Origin: Nannocystis punicea
GTDB lineage: Bacteria > Myxococcota_A > Polyangia > Nannocystales > Nannocystaceae
Assembly: GCF_026965555.1 (NCBI RefSeq)
Contig: NZ_CP114040.1
Location: 3,906,001-3,970,000 of the forward strand
Direction: 5' to 3'
Length of the DNA stretch: 64,000 nucleotides
Shown here one piece after another: positions 1 to 8,646 of this stretch. The position numbers and the translations under genes are program-made. The notes below the pieces were generated by a model, which saw nothing but the letters and a program-made list of their open reading frames with translations, ran no database searches and was not told where the DNA came from. The first letter of the stretch is position 1; each line of letters begins with the position of its first letter.

Positions 1-459
1 GACGGGCCGGTCCAGCGCTGGGCCGAGGCGGCGGCGCGGGCCGAGGTGAAGCTGGTGTTCACGGGACCCGACGAGCTGACGGCGCAGGTCGACCCGGACG
101 CGCTCGAGATCGCCGTCGGCAACCTGGTGAGCAACGCGGTCGCGTACTCACCGCCGGGAGGGACCGTGACGTTGCAGGTGCATTGCGAGGACCAGGGGAT
201 CGAGGTCACCGTCGACGATCAGGGACCGGGGATCCCCGCGGGCGAACGCGAGCGGATCTTCGCGCCGTTCGTGCGCGCGACGGCACCCTCGGCCGATCGC
301 ACGCAGGGGCGCGCGGGGCTCGGCCTCGGGCTGGCCATCGCTCGCCGGCTCGTCGAGGGACACGCGGGGACGCTGTCCGTGGGCGAGGCGCCGGGCGGCG
401 GGGCGAGGTTCACGATCCGGTTGACTCGCTCGACCGATCCGGGCTTTACCGTTTCTTAA
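1..459 (+). CDS. sensor histidine kinase, C-terminal ATPase domain (partial, 5' end outside window)
   Basis: The frame is open from base 1 and ends at a TAA at 457-459; the start lies upstream of the window. What remains is a HATPase_c domain: an N-box around NLVSNAVAYSPPGG, a G1 box DDQGPGIP and a G2 box GLGLGLAIARRLVEGHAG, all with the canonical ATP-binding residues. The N-terminal sensor and His-containing dimerisation regions are not visible, so the stimulus cannot be inferred. An efflux adaptor lipoprotein follows 45 bp downstream on the same strand, the usual arrangement for a two-component system controlling a metal or drug RND pump, but that link is inference. Confidence 0.85.
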   Translation, partial: DGPVQRWAEAAARAEVKLVFTGPDELTAQVDPDALEIAVGNLVSNAVAYSPPGGTVTLQVHCEDQGIEVTVDDQGPGIPAGERERIFAPFVRATAPSADRTQGRAGLGLGLAIARRLVEGHAGTLSVGEAPGGGARFTIRLTRSTDPGFTVS

Positions 460-504
460 ACGGCGGAACAGGCGGCCGGCGATCCACAGTACTGAGAGCT
501 CTGT

Positions 505-1656
505 ATGCGAGGGATCTGGCCCCGAACTGCGCGAGTGACTGCCGGCCTGCTGCTGGGGCTGTCGGCGGTGGCCGGCTGCGGCGGCGGTGAGGCCGCGGGG
601 CGGGAGAAGGCGGCGCCGCCCGACTTGCCGGTGATCCGCGACGGGGTGGTCGAGCTGCCGGCGGGTTACGCGGACCGGGTGGGGATCTCGGTCGCGCCGG
701 CGCATTACGAAGATGTAAGGCCCGTCGTCCACGTGACCGGCGTGCTCGAGTTCGACGCCCAACGCCTGGCCGCGGTGGGTTCGCGGATCGCCGGGCGCGT
801 GGCCGACGTCGACGTCATCGAGGGCAGCAAGGTCGAGGCCGGCGAGGTGCTGGGGACGATGGTCAGCGCGGAGCTCGGCACGGCGCAGGCGGACATCGCG
901 GCGGTGGAGGCCCGGGTGCTGGCGGCCAAACGCGACGTCGAGCGCAAGCGCAGCCTGCTGGCCGAGGGCATCACGTCGCAGCGCGAGCTCGACCTGGCCA
1001 TCTCGTCGGCGGCGATGTTCGAGGCCCAGCTGCGGGCGGCCCGGCAGCGGGTGGTGGCCCTCGCCAGCGCGCCCGCGAAGGGCAAGCTCGGGATCAACGC
1101 GCTGACCAGCCCGATCTCCGGCGACGTGGTCGGCGTGCACGTGTCGCGCGGGCAGGCGGTGGTGCCGAGCCACACTGCGTTCATGATCGCCGATCGCCGC
1201 AGCCTGTGGGTCCGCCTGTCGGTGTTCGAGGGCGAGCTGGTGCACGTGCAGGCCGGCGACCCGGTCGAGCTGACGCCGACCAACCACCCGGAGGAGGCGT
1301 TCGCCGGGGTGGTCGAGTTCGTCAGCGTGGGCCTCGATCCGATGACCCGCAGCGCCGAGGTGCGGGTGGTCGTCGACAACTCGTCGGGCAAGCTGCGCGC
1401 GGGTCAGGCGGTCCACGCCAACATCCGCCCGGCGTCGGCCCAGCGCCGCGCGGTGGTGGTCCCGCGCCAGGCGGTGATCCAGATCGACGGCGCGCCGATC
1501 GTGTTCGTGGCGATGAACGAGCGCACGTTCGAGATGCGCAAGGTGACGCTCGGGGTCGGCGACTTCGAGCGCGTCGAGGTCCGCGACGGGCTGCGGGAGG
1601 ACGAGCAGGTGGCCGTGTCCGGGGTGTTCGCGCTCAAGGGTGAGCTGTACCGCTGA
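505..1656 (+). CDS. RND efflux periplasmic adaptor lipoprotein (CusB/CzcB type)
   Basis: 383 aa. The N-terminus is a lipoprotein signal peptide ending in the lipobox VAGC at about residue 24. The body shows the membrane-fusion protein order: a barrel-sandwich half (GSRIAGRVADVDVIEGSKVEAGEVLG), an alpha-helical hairpin region rich in Ala/Arg/Glu (about residues 125-185), the second lipoyl half (TSPISGDVVGVHVSRGQAV) and a beta-barrel/membrane-proximal domain. It would bridge an inner-membrane RND pump and an outer-membrane channel. No pump or channel gene follows, so the partners must lie upstream of the window or elsewhere. The upstream kinase fragment suggests regulated expression of a metal or drug efflux unit. 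Confidence 0.85.
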   Translation: MRGIWPRTARVTAGLLLGLSAVAGCGGGEAAGREKAAPPDLPVIRDGVVELPAGYADRVGISVAPAHYEDVRPVVHVTGVLEFDAQRLAAVGSRIAGRVADVDVIEGSKVEAGEVLGTMVSAELGTAQADIAAVEARVLAAKRDVERKRSLLAEGITSQRELDLAISSAAMFEAQLRAARQRVVALASAPAKGKLGINALTSPISGDVVGVHVSRGQAVVPSHTAFMIADRRSLWVRLSVFEGELVHVQAGDPVELTPTNHPEEAFAGVVEFVSVGLDPMTRSAEVRVVVDNSSGKLRAGQAVHANIRPASAQRRAVVVPRQAVIQIDGAPIVFVAMNERTFEMRKVTLGVGDFERVEVRDGLREDEQVAVSGVFALKGELYR

Positions 1657-1668
1657 GGCGAACGTCAG

Positions 1669-1734
1669 GATATGTCCTCGGAGACATGCCCTTCGAGACA
1701 TGCCGATGAGGGCATGTCGCAAGGGACATGCTCT
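1669..1734. repeat. CATGTCC-N4-GGA 14-bp array, 5 units
   Basis: Five consecutive 14-bp units (CATGTCCTCGGAGA, CATGCCCTTCGAGA, CATGCCGATGAGGG and so on, the first with TATG). The array starts 13 bp after the efflux adaptor stop and ends inside the stop codon (TAG, complement of 1733-1735) of the convergent lipoprotein gene. Member of the dispersed family described in the findings. Confidence 0.9.
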
Positions 1735-2800
1735 AACCGACAGGGATGTGGACGCAGGCGTCGCCGAGGGTGGCGGCGAGGGCCTCGCCGACGATCTCGA
1801 CGTAGCCGGCCTTGTCCTCGATGTCGCCCCAGATCGGCTCCTCGCCGAACGCCTTCATGAACTGCCACAGCTTCTGGTTCTCGGCCGGGACGCACTTCTT
1901 GATCAGGCCCGCGGTGAGGATGCAGGGGTCGCCGCCGCAGTCGGCCTTGGCGTCGCGGACCATGGCGGTGTAGGTCGACAGCACCTCGACCGAGGCGTCG
2001 GGGTCGTTGGTGAGGAAGAAGACGAGGAGGACGGCGTCCTTGTCGCGCAGGAAGCCCTCGTTGGCGCCGGCGTTGGCGGGGCCGGCGGCGTAGGCGGCGG
2101 CGGCGACCGGCATCTCGAGCGATGAGCCCTGCTCGCCGGCGGCCGTGGCGGCGCCGGTGAACCACGCCTTGAGCGGAGCGGGGTCGTCGTCGGTGTTGGT
2201 GGCGAAGTAGGCCATGCCCTCGTGGACGAACAGGCGGCCCTGCGAGCCGTTGGCGCCGTTGTTGCCGCTGGTCGGCGGGAGGTAGTAGGCGTCGATCGCC
2301 TCGACCTCTTCGGGGGTGGTGCCGATCTGGCACTGGGTGTTGCCGACCGGGCAGTTGTCGGGGCAGCAGGCCTGGCCGGCGCCGGTGCAGTAGAAGTCGG
2401 TGGTGGTGATGCCGACGTGGAGGTCGACGCTCTTCGGCAGGTTGGCGATCATGGCGTCGACGAACTGCGGGAACGCCTCGGCGAGCGCGCTCTGGTACTG
2501 CGCCATGGACTTCGAATTGTCGACGACGAACAGGACGTCGACGGCGCCGCAGCCGGGCAGATCCTCGTCGTCCGGCAGGTCGTACTTCTCGACGCCCTCG
2601 CTGGTGCCGGTGACCGACGCGCCGGTGGTGGTCGTGGTGGTCGTGCTGGTCGGCGGGACGACGAGGCCGGTGGTCGTGCTCCCCGTGCTCGCAGGCCCGC
2701 TCGGATCGCCGGCCTCGCTGGTGGTCTGGGTGGCGTCGCCGCAGGCGACGAGCGTGCCGAGAGCGAGGCCGCAGGCGGAAGCGAGGAGGCGGACGTGCAC
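1733..2800 (-). CDS. vWA-domain-like lipoprotein with Thr/Gly-rich linker
   Basis: 355 aa. Signal peptide with lipobox LVAC at residues 16-19, then a low-complexity stretch (TTSEAG...TTTTTTTG) to about residue 70, typical of surface lipoproteins in this lineage. The folded part begins with GAVDVLFVVDNSKSM, which carries the MIDAS-type DxSxS motif of von Willebrand factor A domains; several Cys pairs follow (CTGAGQACC, CPVGNTQC, CGGDPC). Probably an outer-membrane or surface-anchored protein that binds a ligand through a metal ion; the partner is unknown. The stop codon falls inside the 14-bp repeat array. Followed on the same strand by two other lipoprotein genes upstream in the window. Confidence 0.75.
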   Translation of the reverse strand: MHVRLLASACGLALGTLVACGDATQTTSEAGDPSGPASTGSTTTGLVVPPTSTTTTTTTGASVTGTSEGVEKYDLPDDEDLPGCGAVDVLFVVDNSKSMAQYQSALAEAFPQFVDAMIANLPKSVDLHVGITTTDFYCTGAGQACCPDNCPVGNTQCQIGTTPEEVEAIDAYYLPPTSGNNGANGSQGRLFVHEGMAYFATNTDDDPAPLKAWFTGAATAAGEQGSSLEMPVAAAAYAAGPANAGANEGFLRDKDAVLLVFFLTNDPDASVEVLSTYTAMVRDAKADCGGDPCILTAGLIKKCVPAENQKLWQFMKAFGEEPIWGDIEDKAGYVEIVGEALAATLGDACVHIPVG

Positions 2801-2890
2801 GTCGCGAGTATGGCGCGAAGGTGCGCGCGCGTCGACGCCCGCGGAGCGGCGGGGCTGCTTGCAGGCCGGACGGCGCGCGAGCTGCGGAGA

Positions 2891-3823
2891 TCAGGGCGCA
2901 GGGGCGGGGGCAGGGGCCGGGCGCAGGGCCTCGGCGAGGCTGTGCAGGGCGGCGATCTCGGCCATGCCGAGGCGGACCTCGATGGTGACTTCGCGGGCGC
3001 TCTGGCCGAGGCTGACGCGGTCGAGGATCGCGGGCGGGATGCCGGCGCCGCGCAGGGCGTCGAACTGCTTCTTCAGCTCGGCCAGGGTGGCGCCGGCGAC
3101 GTCCTCGCCGCGCATGCCGAGGGCGAGCTCCACGCCGAGGCCGTCGCGCAGGTCGAGGGCGCCGCGGACCTGCTCGAGGCCGGACAGGGCCGGCGCGAGC
3201 GAGACTGCGGCCCGCGTCGGGACCTGGCCCGCGAACCAGATCGGGCGGTCGGGGGCGACGCGGGCGACGAGCGGCTGCAGCGGACCTGTGGCCGCGCTGG
3301 GGCCGGTGCCGGCGCGCAGGGCGTCGAGCTGCTGGGACCAGCCCGCCGTGGCGAAGAGGAGGACGTCGGGCCCGACGATCCGCCCGCGCGCGCCGCCGAG
3401 GACGACGACCGGCTCGGGGCCGCTGGCGTCGAGCCGCAGGCCGCGATCGGGGAGCTGGCCTTCGAGACAGGTGATGCGCTCGCGGTCGCCGACGCCGTCG
3501 CCGACGAGGACGGCGGCGACGTCGACGCCGTTGGCGGCGACCGCGAGGTCGAGGCTGCGCAGGTTGTCGAAAGGGACGCGGCAGGCGGCCAGGGCGTCGA
3601 GGGTCTTCCGCGCGTCGGGGTCGGCGTCGAGGAGGGCGCGGTTCTGCTGCCACAGCGGGGCGGCGCGCAGGGCCTGCAGGTCGACGTGGGCGACCAGGCT
3701 GGCGTCGGCGGGCAGCAGGGTCAGCGGGTCCGGCCGCGCGGGCGCGGCCGGGCGCGAGCAGGCGAGGACGAACGCGAGCGCGAACAGGACCGACAGGCGG
3801 AACGAGCGCAGGACGCGGCGCAT
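2891..3823 (-). CDS. hypothetical lipoprotein
   Basis: 310 aa when started at the ATG at 3823, giving a signal peptide with lipobox VLAC at residues 18-21; the open frame extends further upstream but that extension lacks coding character. After the lipobox comes an Ala/Pro-rich stretch, then LTLLPADASLVAHVDL, an opening similar to periplasmic proteins that begin 'P-A-D-T' before a helical/beta domain (DUF3352-like), and a tail of Ala-Pro repeats. No catalytic motif is visible. The neighbours on both sides are lipoproteins on the same strand. Confidence 0.7.
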   Translation of the reverse strand: MRRVLRSFRLSVLFALAFVLACSRPAAPARPDPLTLLPADASLVAHVDLQALRAAPLWQQNRALLDADPDARKTLDALAACRVPFDNLRSLDLAVAANGVDVAAVLVGDGVGDRERITCLEGQLPDRGLRLDASGPEPVVVLGGARGRIVGPDVLLFATAGWSQQLDALRAGTGPSAATGPLQPLVARVAPDRPIWFAGQVPTRAAVSLAPALSGLEQVRGALDLRDGLGVELALGMRGEDVAGATLAELKKQFDALRGAGIPPAILDRVSLGQSAREVTIEVRLGMAEIAALHSLAEALRPAPAPAPAP

Positions 3824-3870
3824 GTCCCGGTGATACTTCGCGCGGCCGGGCCGGTCAACCGCGGCGGCGG

Positions 3871-3907
3871 TGATGTGTCTCGTGGGGCATGTCCGAACGG
3901 ACATATG
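3871..3907. repeat. CATGTCC-N4-GGA units (2-3)
   Basis: Short array between two minus-strand lipoprotein genes: TGTCTCGTGGGG, CATGTCCGAACGGA, CATATG in 14-bp register. It ends 9 bp before the stop codon side of the next gene. Confidence 0.75.
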
Positions 3908-3915
3908 ATGCGGCG

Positions 3916-4482
3916 TCACCACGCCAGCGCCATGTCGCTGACCGTGACGTGGACGCCGTAGCAGGCGCGCGCGCCGTGGTCGGCCATCGCCCGATCGAGC
4001 CGGTCGGCGAGCGTGAACGGATCGCTGCCGGGGAGGATCGCGGCGCCCAGGCAGACCCCGCGGGCCGGGCCGACGGTGACGTCGCAGAGGCCGTATCCGA
4101 ACGCGTGGACCGGCGGCTCGAGGATGGCGGGGCTGTCGAGGCGACGGCGCATGGCGGCGACCCGGGGCTCGTCGATCAGGAGCTCCGGGCCGTCGTGCTC
4201 CAGCAAGAGGGCGTCCCCGGAGACGCTGGCATAGAGCCGCCAGGTGCCGCGACGATCCAGGAGCCGGCCGTGCAAGTGCGCGGGCAGGCACCCGGCGGCG
4301 GGCGGGAGCGGCTGGGGCGGCGCGCTGCCGGCCGGGCCGACCGAGGCGGCGGCGGGCGGGAGCGGCTGGGGCGGCGCGCTGCCGGCGGGGCCGACCGAGG
4401 CGGCTGGGACGAGCGGCGCGACGGTGGCCGGCGGAGGTGAGCAGGCGAGGAGGACGAGCGCGAGGGCGAGGCGGTGGCGCAT
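3916..4482 (-). CDS. small lipoprotein with a 17-residue tandem duplication
   Basis: 188 aa from the ATG at 4482, chosen because it opens a lipoprotein signal peptide (MRHRLALALVLLAC). Directly after the lipobox the 17-residue segment AASVGPAGSAPPQPLPP occurs twice in tandem, encoded by a nearly perfect 51-bp duplication. The C-terminal ~120 residues look folded and contain paired Cys (GYGLCDVTVGPARGVCLGA; ARACYGVHV), but I recognise no family. The linker duplication probably alters the distance between the lipid anchor and the domain. Confidence 0.65.
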   Translation of the reverse strand: MRHRLALALVLLACSPPPATVAPLVPAASVGPAGSAPPQPLPPAAASVGPAGSAPPQPLPPAAGCLPAHLHGRLLDRRGTWRLYASVSGDALLLEHDGPELLIDEPRVAAMRRRLDSPAILEPPVHAFGYGLCDVTVGPARGVCLGAAILPGSDPFTLADRLDRAMADHGARACYGVHVTVSDMALAW

Positions 4483-4741
4483 GCCCTGTCGAAGTACCGA
4501 CCCAGGAGGTTTCGATCGGCGCGTCGGCGCAGCACGTCGACGAGAGAAGAGCTGAGCGCGGTGACGCATGCGTCCGTCGAAGTACCGAGCGCGGAGGTCT
4601 CGCTCGGCGCGCCCGCACGCGAGTCGAACAAAGGACGAGCACGACGTCGGGGTCCGCGCGGCGGGCCTCGGGTCGAGCGGACGTACGAGGTTCGGTGCTC
4701 GCGGCCTGCGCGGCGATGGGCCTCGGGAGGTCGCGCGAGCG
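4483..4741. other. intergenic gap with an imperfect 88-bp-spaced direct repeat
   Basis: No gene seen. GTCGAAGTACCGA at 4488-4500 recurs at 4576-4588, and similarity continues for about 40 bp in each copy (both preceded by GCATGC a few bases upstream). It looks like a decayed duplication. Confidence 0.5.
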
Positions 4742-5812
4742 TCAGCGCAGCCAGGAGCGGGTCGACTGGACGTGCGGGTGGTCGGCGCCGAGGAGGCGCT
4801 CGAGGGCCTCGGCGGCGGCGGCCATCTCGGCGGCGCCGACCGGGTCGCCGAGCTCGCGCAGAGCGGTGCCGCAGTTGAAGCGCGAGCTGACGGTCTGCCA
4901 GTGCTCGGAGCCGAGGACGCGCACGCGGATGTCGAGGGCCTGGCGGTAGTGATCGAGGGCGTCGCGGTGAGCGCCGCGGCCGTAGTGGACCTGGCCGATG
5001 GCGTTGAGGGTGGTGGCGACGCGGGCGTTGTTGTCGCCGTACAAGGCGCGCAGGCCGGCGAGGTTGCGCCGGAAGGCCTCGAGGGCGCCGTCGGGATCGC
5101 CGGCCCGACCGCGGGCGCGGCCGAGGTCGTGGAGGATCGCCAGGGTGTCCTCGTGGTGGGCGCCGCGGTGGGTCTCGGCGAGGGTGAGCGCGCGCTGGTA
5201 GTGGACCAGCGCCTCGGCGTACTGGTTCTGCTGGAAGAGGACCTGGCCGACGCCGACGATCACCGGGATCAATCGGCGATCGATGTCGGCGGCGTCGGCG
5301 GCGGAGCGCATCTGCTCGAGGCCGGTGAGGGCGGCGTGCAGGTGGCTGAGGGAGTCGGCGAAGTGACCCTCGGCGAGCAGGAGCTCGCCGATCGCCTGCT
5401 GGGTGCTGATGGTGCGCGCGTGGCCGGGGCCGAGGGCGCGCAGCTGGACCGTCAGGGCCCGCGTGTAGGCGGCCAGCGCCTCCTCGCGCTGGCCGGCGGC
5501 GAACAGGGCCAGGCCGAGGTCGAACAGGGTGTTGGCGGTGAAGATGTGGCTCGCGCCGAGCAGCTCGTGCTTGATCGAGAAGGCCTGCCGGTGGTGCGCG
5601 AGGGCGGCGTCGTGCTGACCCTGGGTGAAGAGGATCTGGCCGATCGCGCTCAGGGTGCTGGCGGTGTATGGGTGCTTGGCCCCGAGGACGGTCCGCTGCA
5701 GCACGAGCGCCCGGTTGTAGTGATCGAGGGCCTCTTCGAACTTGCCCTGACGCCGCAGCTCCTGGCCGACGGCGTGAAGGGCGATGGCGGTGTGCGGGTG
5801 TTCCTGGGACAC
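4742..5812 (-). CDS. tetratricopeptide-repeat protein (kinesin-light-chain-type TPRs)
   Basis: 356 aa, GTG start at 5812. The protein is a near-continuous run of ~42-residue TPR units of the TPR_10/TPR_12 kind, with the recurring pattern LG-x-x-H-x-x-T-x-x-T-L-x-x-I-G-x-L and (F/Y)xEALxHYxRAL. No signal peptide, membrane segment or catalytic domain, so it is probably a cytosolic scaffold; such proteins in myxobacteria are often the detached TPR tail of Ser/Thr kinases. A good sigma-70-like promoter lies just upstream, giving a very short leader. Confidence 0.85.
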   Translation of the reverse strand: MSQEHPHTAIALHAVGQELRRQGKFEEALDHYNRALVLQRTVLGAKHPYTASTLSAIGQILFTQGQHDAALAHHRQAFSIKHELLGASHIFTANTLFDLGLALFAAGQREEALAAYTRALTVQLRALGPGHARTISTQQAIGELLLAEGHFADSLSHLHAALTGLEQMRSAADAADIDRRLIPVIVGVGQVLFQQNQYAEALVHYQRALTLAETHRGAHHEDTLAILHDLGRARGRAGDPDGALEAFRRNLAGLRALYGDNNARVATTLNAIGQVHYGRGAHRDALDHYRQALDIRVRVLGSEHWQTVSSRFNCGTALRELGDPVGAAEMAAAAEALERLLGADHPHVQSTRSWLR

Positions 5813-5837
5813 GGTCCTCGCCGAGACAGCGCCGGCC

Positions 5838-5867
5838 AGTATAGTGGCTGGCCGCCGCGCGGCTCAA
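5838..5867 (-). promoter_or_regulatory. sigma-70-like promoter of the TPR gene
   Basis: Read on the minus strand: TTGAGC (5867-5862), 18-bp spacer, TATACT (5843-5838). TATACT matches the -10 consensus at five of six positions. The predicted start of transcription is about 18-20 bp from the GTG start at 5812. The -10 lies inside a small inverted repeat (GGCCAG...CTGGCC, 5835-5853) that could be an operator. Confidence 0.5.
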
Positions 5868-5988
5868 CGCGCGAGCCTGCGCCGAATCGGCGCGTGATCG
5901 CGCGAGCGTGCGCGCGGGCGCGCGAAGGCGGACCGGAACGGACGCACGTCCGCGCGGCGCGCGGCGCGGGGCGGCATGGATGGTCGTT

Positions 5989-6142
5989 AGGACATGCCCT
6001 TCAAGACATGTTCTTTGGGGAATGTGCTCACAAGAGGTATCCGGGAGCACCTGTGTGCGCGTTGGGCGCGGCTGATAAATGCCTGGAAGACATGTCCTTC
6101 GAGGAATGTCTTTTCGAGCATGTCTATCGAGACATGTCCTGA
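5989..6142. repeat. two CATGTCC-N4-GGA arrays (5989-6037 and 6085-6142)
   Basis: First array: CATGCCCTTCAAGA, CATGTTCTTTGGGG, AATGTGCTCACA. Second array: CATGTCCTTCGAGG, AATGTCTTTTCGAG, CATGTCTATCGAGA, CATGTCCTGAGA. Both keep the exact 14-bp period. They fill the gap between the TPR gene and the 3' end of the kinase gene; the ~50 bp between the arrays shows nothing else. Confidence 0.9.
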
Positions 6143-6187
6143 GACGGGCCTAGCCGCCGCGCCGACGGCGGCCGAGGCCGGGGCGGC

Positions 6188-8284
6188 TCAGGCGGGCGGG
6201 GCGGTGCTGTCGGCGGCCGGGTGGGCGCGCTCGATCAGGGGGACGCGGCTGCGGGCCTCGGCGGCGGGCAGGTGGATCTTGAAGACCATGGCCTGGCCGA
6301 CCTCGCGGACGTCGAGGCGGCAGCCCTCGATCTTGAGCAGGGCGTCGGCGATCGGCAGCTCGAGGCCGAGGCCGCGGTGGCCGGGCAGGCGGTGGAAGCC
6401 CTTGCGCGCGAGGCCCATCTGCTGCTCGCTGGCGGGCTTGAGCGGGGTGGTGACGTGGAGCTGGAGGCCGAGCGGGGCGTCGGGGTCGCCGCGGCGCAGC
6501 TTGATGTTGAGCGAGCCGGCGGTCAGGCGCTTGCCGGCGAACAGCAGCAGGTTCTCGAGCGCCTGCACGAGGTGGCGCGGGTCGATGTAGGCGGTCGGCA
6601 GGCCGGGCACGGCCTCGACGGTGTAGTTGAGGTGGTCGCCGCCGCGGTTGCGCGCCCTCTGCACGGCCTTGGAGATCAGCGGGGCCAGCGGGACGGGCTC
6701 GGCCTGCTTCTCGATCCGGCGGGCCTCGATGCGCGCCATGTCGAGGATGGCGTCGATCTGCTGCAGGAGGTCGCGGCCGGCGGCGGCGATCGTCTCGACC
6801 ATCTCGCGCGTCTCGGCGTCGAGGGTGCCGTCGACGCCGCGCAGCAGCAGGGAGGAGAAGCCGAGGATCGAGTTGAGCGGCGAGCGCAGGTCGTGGCTCA
6901 TGTTGGCGAGGAACTGGCTGCGCAGGCGGTCGGTCTCCTCGGCCTTCTCGAGCGCGACGAAGCGGGCGATGGTGGCCTCGTGCATGCGCGCGACCAGGGC
7001 CTCGATCGACTGCGAGAGCGCCTGCCACTCGGCGCCCTGCGGCGCGGGGGCCGGCTCCTCGGCGACCTGGGCGCGCACGCGGGCGAGGTCGCGTTCGCTG
7101 CGGCGGGCGTGCAGGCCGATCGCCAGCAGGCCGGCGAGCAGGGCGAGGCCGCCGGCGAGGACGAACGGGACGGCGTTGTCGACGGTGGCCCGGCGCATCG
7201 GCACGACCGCCCGCGCGCCGCCCCGCTGGACGGCGAAGCGGTCGAAGTCGCCGTCGCCGTCGGCGTCGAGGAGGCCGTCGTCACCTGGCTTGATAGACAG
7301 GTCGGGGCCGTAGACGGCGCCGCGCGCGGTCAGGACGGTGGCGCCCGGCGCCTGGGCGAGGCGACGGCCGAGGTCCTCCTCGTCGGCCGGACCGGCGACG
7401 TCGATCAGGCTCTCGGCGGTGCGCTGGGCGGCGACGATGGCGTCGGCGCGGGCGTGGGCGTGCAGCCAGAGGTGGGCGCCGAGCAGCGGAGCGGCGACGC
7501 CGGCGAGCAGCAGGAGGCCGGCCCAGCCGAGCCGGCCGGTCATGCTCGCGGGCCGATCGGCGAGCGGCAGCTGGGCGATCGGGCAGGCGAGGAGGTCGCC
7601 GCGCAGCGAACGGCGGGCCCAGTTGGCGGCCAGGGCGGCCAGCGGGGCCGCGATCGCGGTCCACAGGCAGGCGTGCGCGAGGGTGGTCGGCCAGGTCCAC
7701 TGCAGCGGGTTGCGGGCGATCAGCGCGTCGCTGAGGGCGATGACGAGGAGGCCGCTGAAGACGGCGCGCGCGACCACCCGCGGGACCCGCTGCAAGGCCC
7801 CCGCGGCCTGCTCGACCTCGGACCGCGGGGCGACCCGCAGCAGCTCGTTGCGCTCGCGGGCGTCGAGCAAGGGGTGCAGCGGGACGGCGAGGAAGCCGAG
7901 CGCGCGCACCAGCCAGGCGCCGCCGACCGGCGCGGGCCGCCCGAGCTCCTCGGGCCGCAACCACCGCGCGGCCGGCAAGGCGGCGTAGACGGTGAGCAGG
8001 GCGGCGGTGAGGATGAAGAGGTGCGGGACGAGCAGGGCGAACAGCGGCCACGGAGCAGCCGCGCCGCGGCTGTCCCAGACGATCAGCGCCCAGGCGACGT
8101 CGAGGCCGACGGCGAGCGTGTAGGCCGCGGCGACGCCGGCGAGGACGTCGCGCTCGGCTCGCAGCCGCGTCGGCTGACCGGCGCGCGGGAAGCCGGGCGC
8201 GAGCTCGTCCACCTCGCGCGCGAGCTGGCCCAGATCCTCGGTGCTGCCCTCCCACTGCGACTCGGAGGCGCTGCGCTCGCTCAC
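6188..8284 (-). CDS. membrane sensor kinase homologue with degenerate ATPase domain
   Basis: 698 aa, GTG start at 8284 overlapping the preceding stop (GTGA). The N-terminal 240 residues hold about six membrane segments; a further pair brackets a periplasmic domain at about 255-390. Then a HisKA dimerisation domain with the phospho-His region FLANMSHDLRSPLNSILGF. The ATPase half is atypical: the N-box position reads ALENLLLFAGKRLTAG without the usual Asn-x-x-x-Asn, no DxGxG G1 box is found, and only a G2-like GHRGLGLELPIADALL remains. It may therefore be a pseudokinase that dimerises with or modulates the canonical kinase encoded two genes upstream in the same operon. Confidence 0.8.
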   Translation of the reverse strand: MSERSASESQWEGSTEDLGQLAREVDELAPGFPRAGQPTRLRAERDVLAGVAAAYTLAVGLDVAWALIVWDSRGAAAPWPLFALLVPHLFILTAALLTVYAALPAARWLRPEELGRPAPVGGAWLVRALGFLAVPLHPLLDARERNELLRVAPRSEVEQAAGALQRVPRVVARAVFSGLLVIALSDALIARNPLQWTWPTTLAHACLWTAIAAPLAALAANWARRSLRGDLLACPIAQLPLADRPASMTGRLGWAGLLLLAGVAAPLLGAHLWLHAHARADAIVAAQRTAESLIDVAGPADEEDLGRRLAQAPGATVLTARGAVYGPDLSIKPGDDGLLDADGDGDFDRFAVQRGGARAVVPMRRATVDNAVPFVLAGGLALLAGLLAIGLHARRSERDLARVRAQVAEEPAPAPQGAEWQALSQSIEALVARMHEATIARFVALEKAEETDRLRSQFLANMSHDLRSPLNSILGFSSLLLRGVDGTLDAETREMVETIAAAGRDLLQQIDAILDMARIEARRIEKQAEPVPLAPLISKAVQRARNRGGDHLNYTVEAVPGLPTAYIDPRHLVQALENLLLFAGKRLTAGSLNIKLRRGDPDAPLGLQLHVTTPLKPASEQQMGLARKGFHRLPGHRGLGLELPIADALLKIEGCRLDVREVGQAMVFKIHLPAAEARSRVPLIERAHPAADSTAPPA

Positions 8285-8646
8285 GGCCGCGCCTCCTCGC
8301 TCGCGCGCGATGTGGCGGCCGCGACGCGGGCAGTCGGTTCGCGCCGGTCGGCAGAGGGCGCTGTGCCTTCGGACAGGGATCCGTCGCGCGGGACCGCGGC
8401 GACGCGCGGCGCGGGGACGGATGACCCTTGGGGCATGCTCGAAGGGACAGCAGGCCTGGCGAGCGCGCGGGCAGTCGGTTCGCGCCGGTCGGCAGAGGGC
8501 GCTGTGCCTTCGGACAGGGATCCGTCGCGCGGGACCGCGGCGACGCGCGGCGCGGGGACGGATGACCCTTGGGTCATGTGCGAAGGGACAGCAGGCCTGG
8601 CGATCAGGAGAACTGTCTCGCGGGTCAGGTCGGGGCGGGCGCTCAC
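8281..8646 (-). CDS. small translationally coupled ORF built mostly of a duplicated 47-residue unit
   Basis: 121 aa. GTG start at 8646 overlaps the stop of the upstream kinase (GTGA) and its own stop overlaps the GTG start of the downstream kinase (GTGA), so both junctions are arranged for translational coupling. It opens MSARPDLTRETVLLIA and then carries two copies of a 47-residue Pro/Arg/Ser-rich unit, because the 141-bp DNA duplication beneath it is a multiple of three. It has no recognisable domain. It could be a genuine linker peptide or the remnant of a short gene (for example a receiver-type protein, whose N-termini often read ETVLLI) overwritten by repeats. Coding status is uncertain. 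Confidence 0.45.
   Translation of the reverse strand: MSARPDLTRETVLLIARPAVPSHMTQGSSVPAPRVAAVPRDGSLSEGTAPSADRREPTARALARPAVPSSMPQGSSVPAPRVAAVPRDGSLSEGTAPSADRREPTARVAAATSRASEEARP
8326..8607. repeat. tandem direct duplication, 2 x 141 bp
   Basis: Copy 1 8326-8466, copy 2 8467-8607, identical apart from a few bases near the end (GGGCATGCTCGAAG versus GGTCATGTGCGAAG). Near identity implies a recent duplication. Each copy includes degenerate units of the CATGTCC family. Confidence 0.9.

Noticed and set aside
148..1722. Very long antisense and out-of-frame ORFs throughout the window (for example 148-1722 minus, 1665-3653 minus, 8281-11169 minus)
   Set aside because: They overlap genes with clear domains and have the Arg/Pro/Ala/Gly-rich composition expected from shifted frames of ~70% GC coding DNA.
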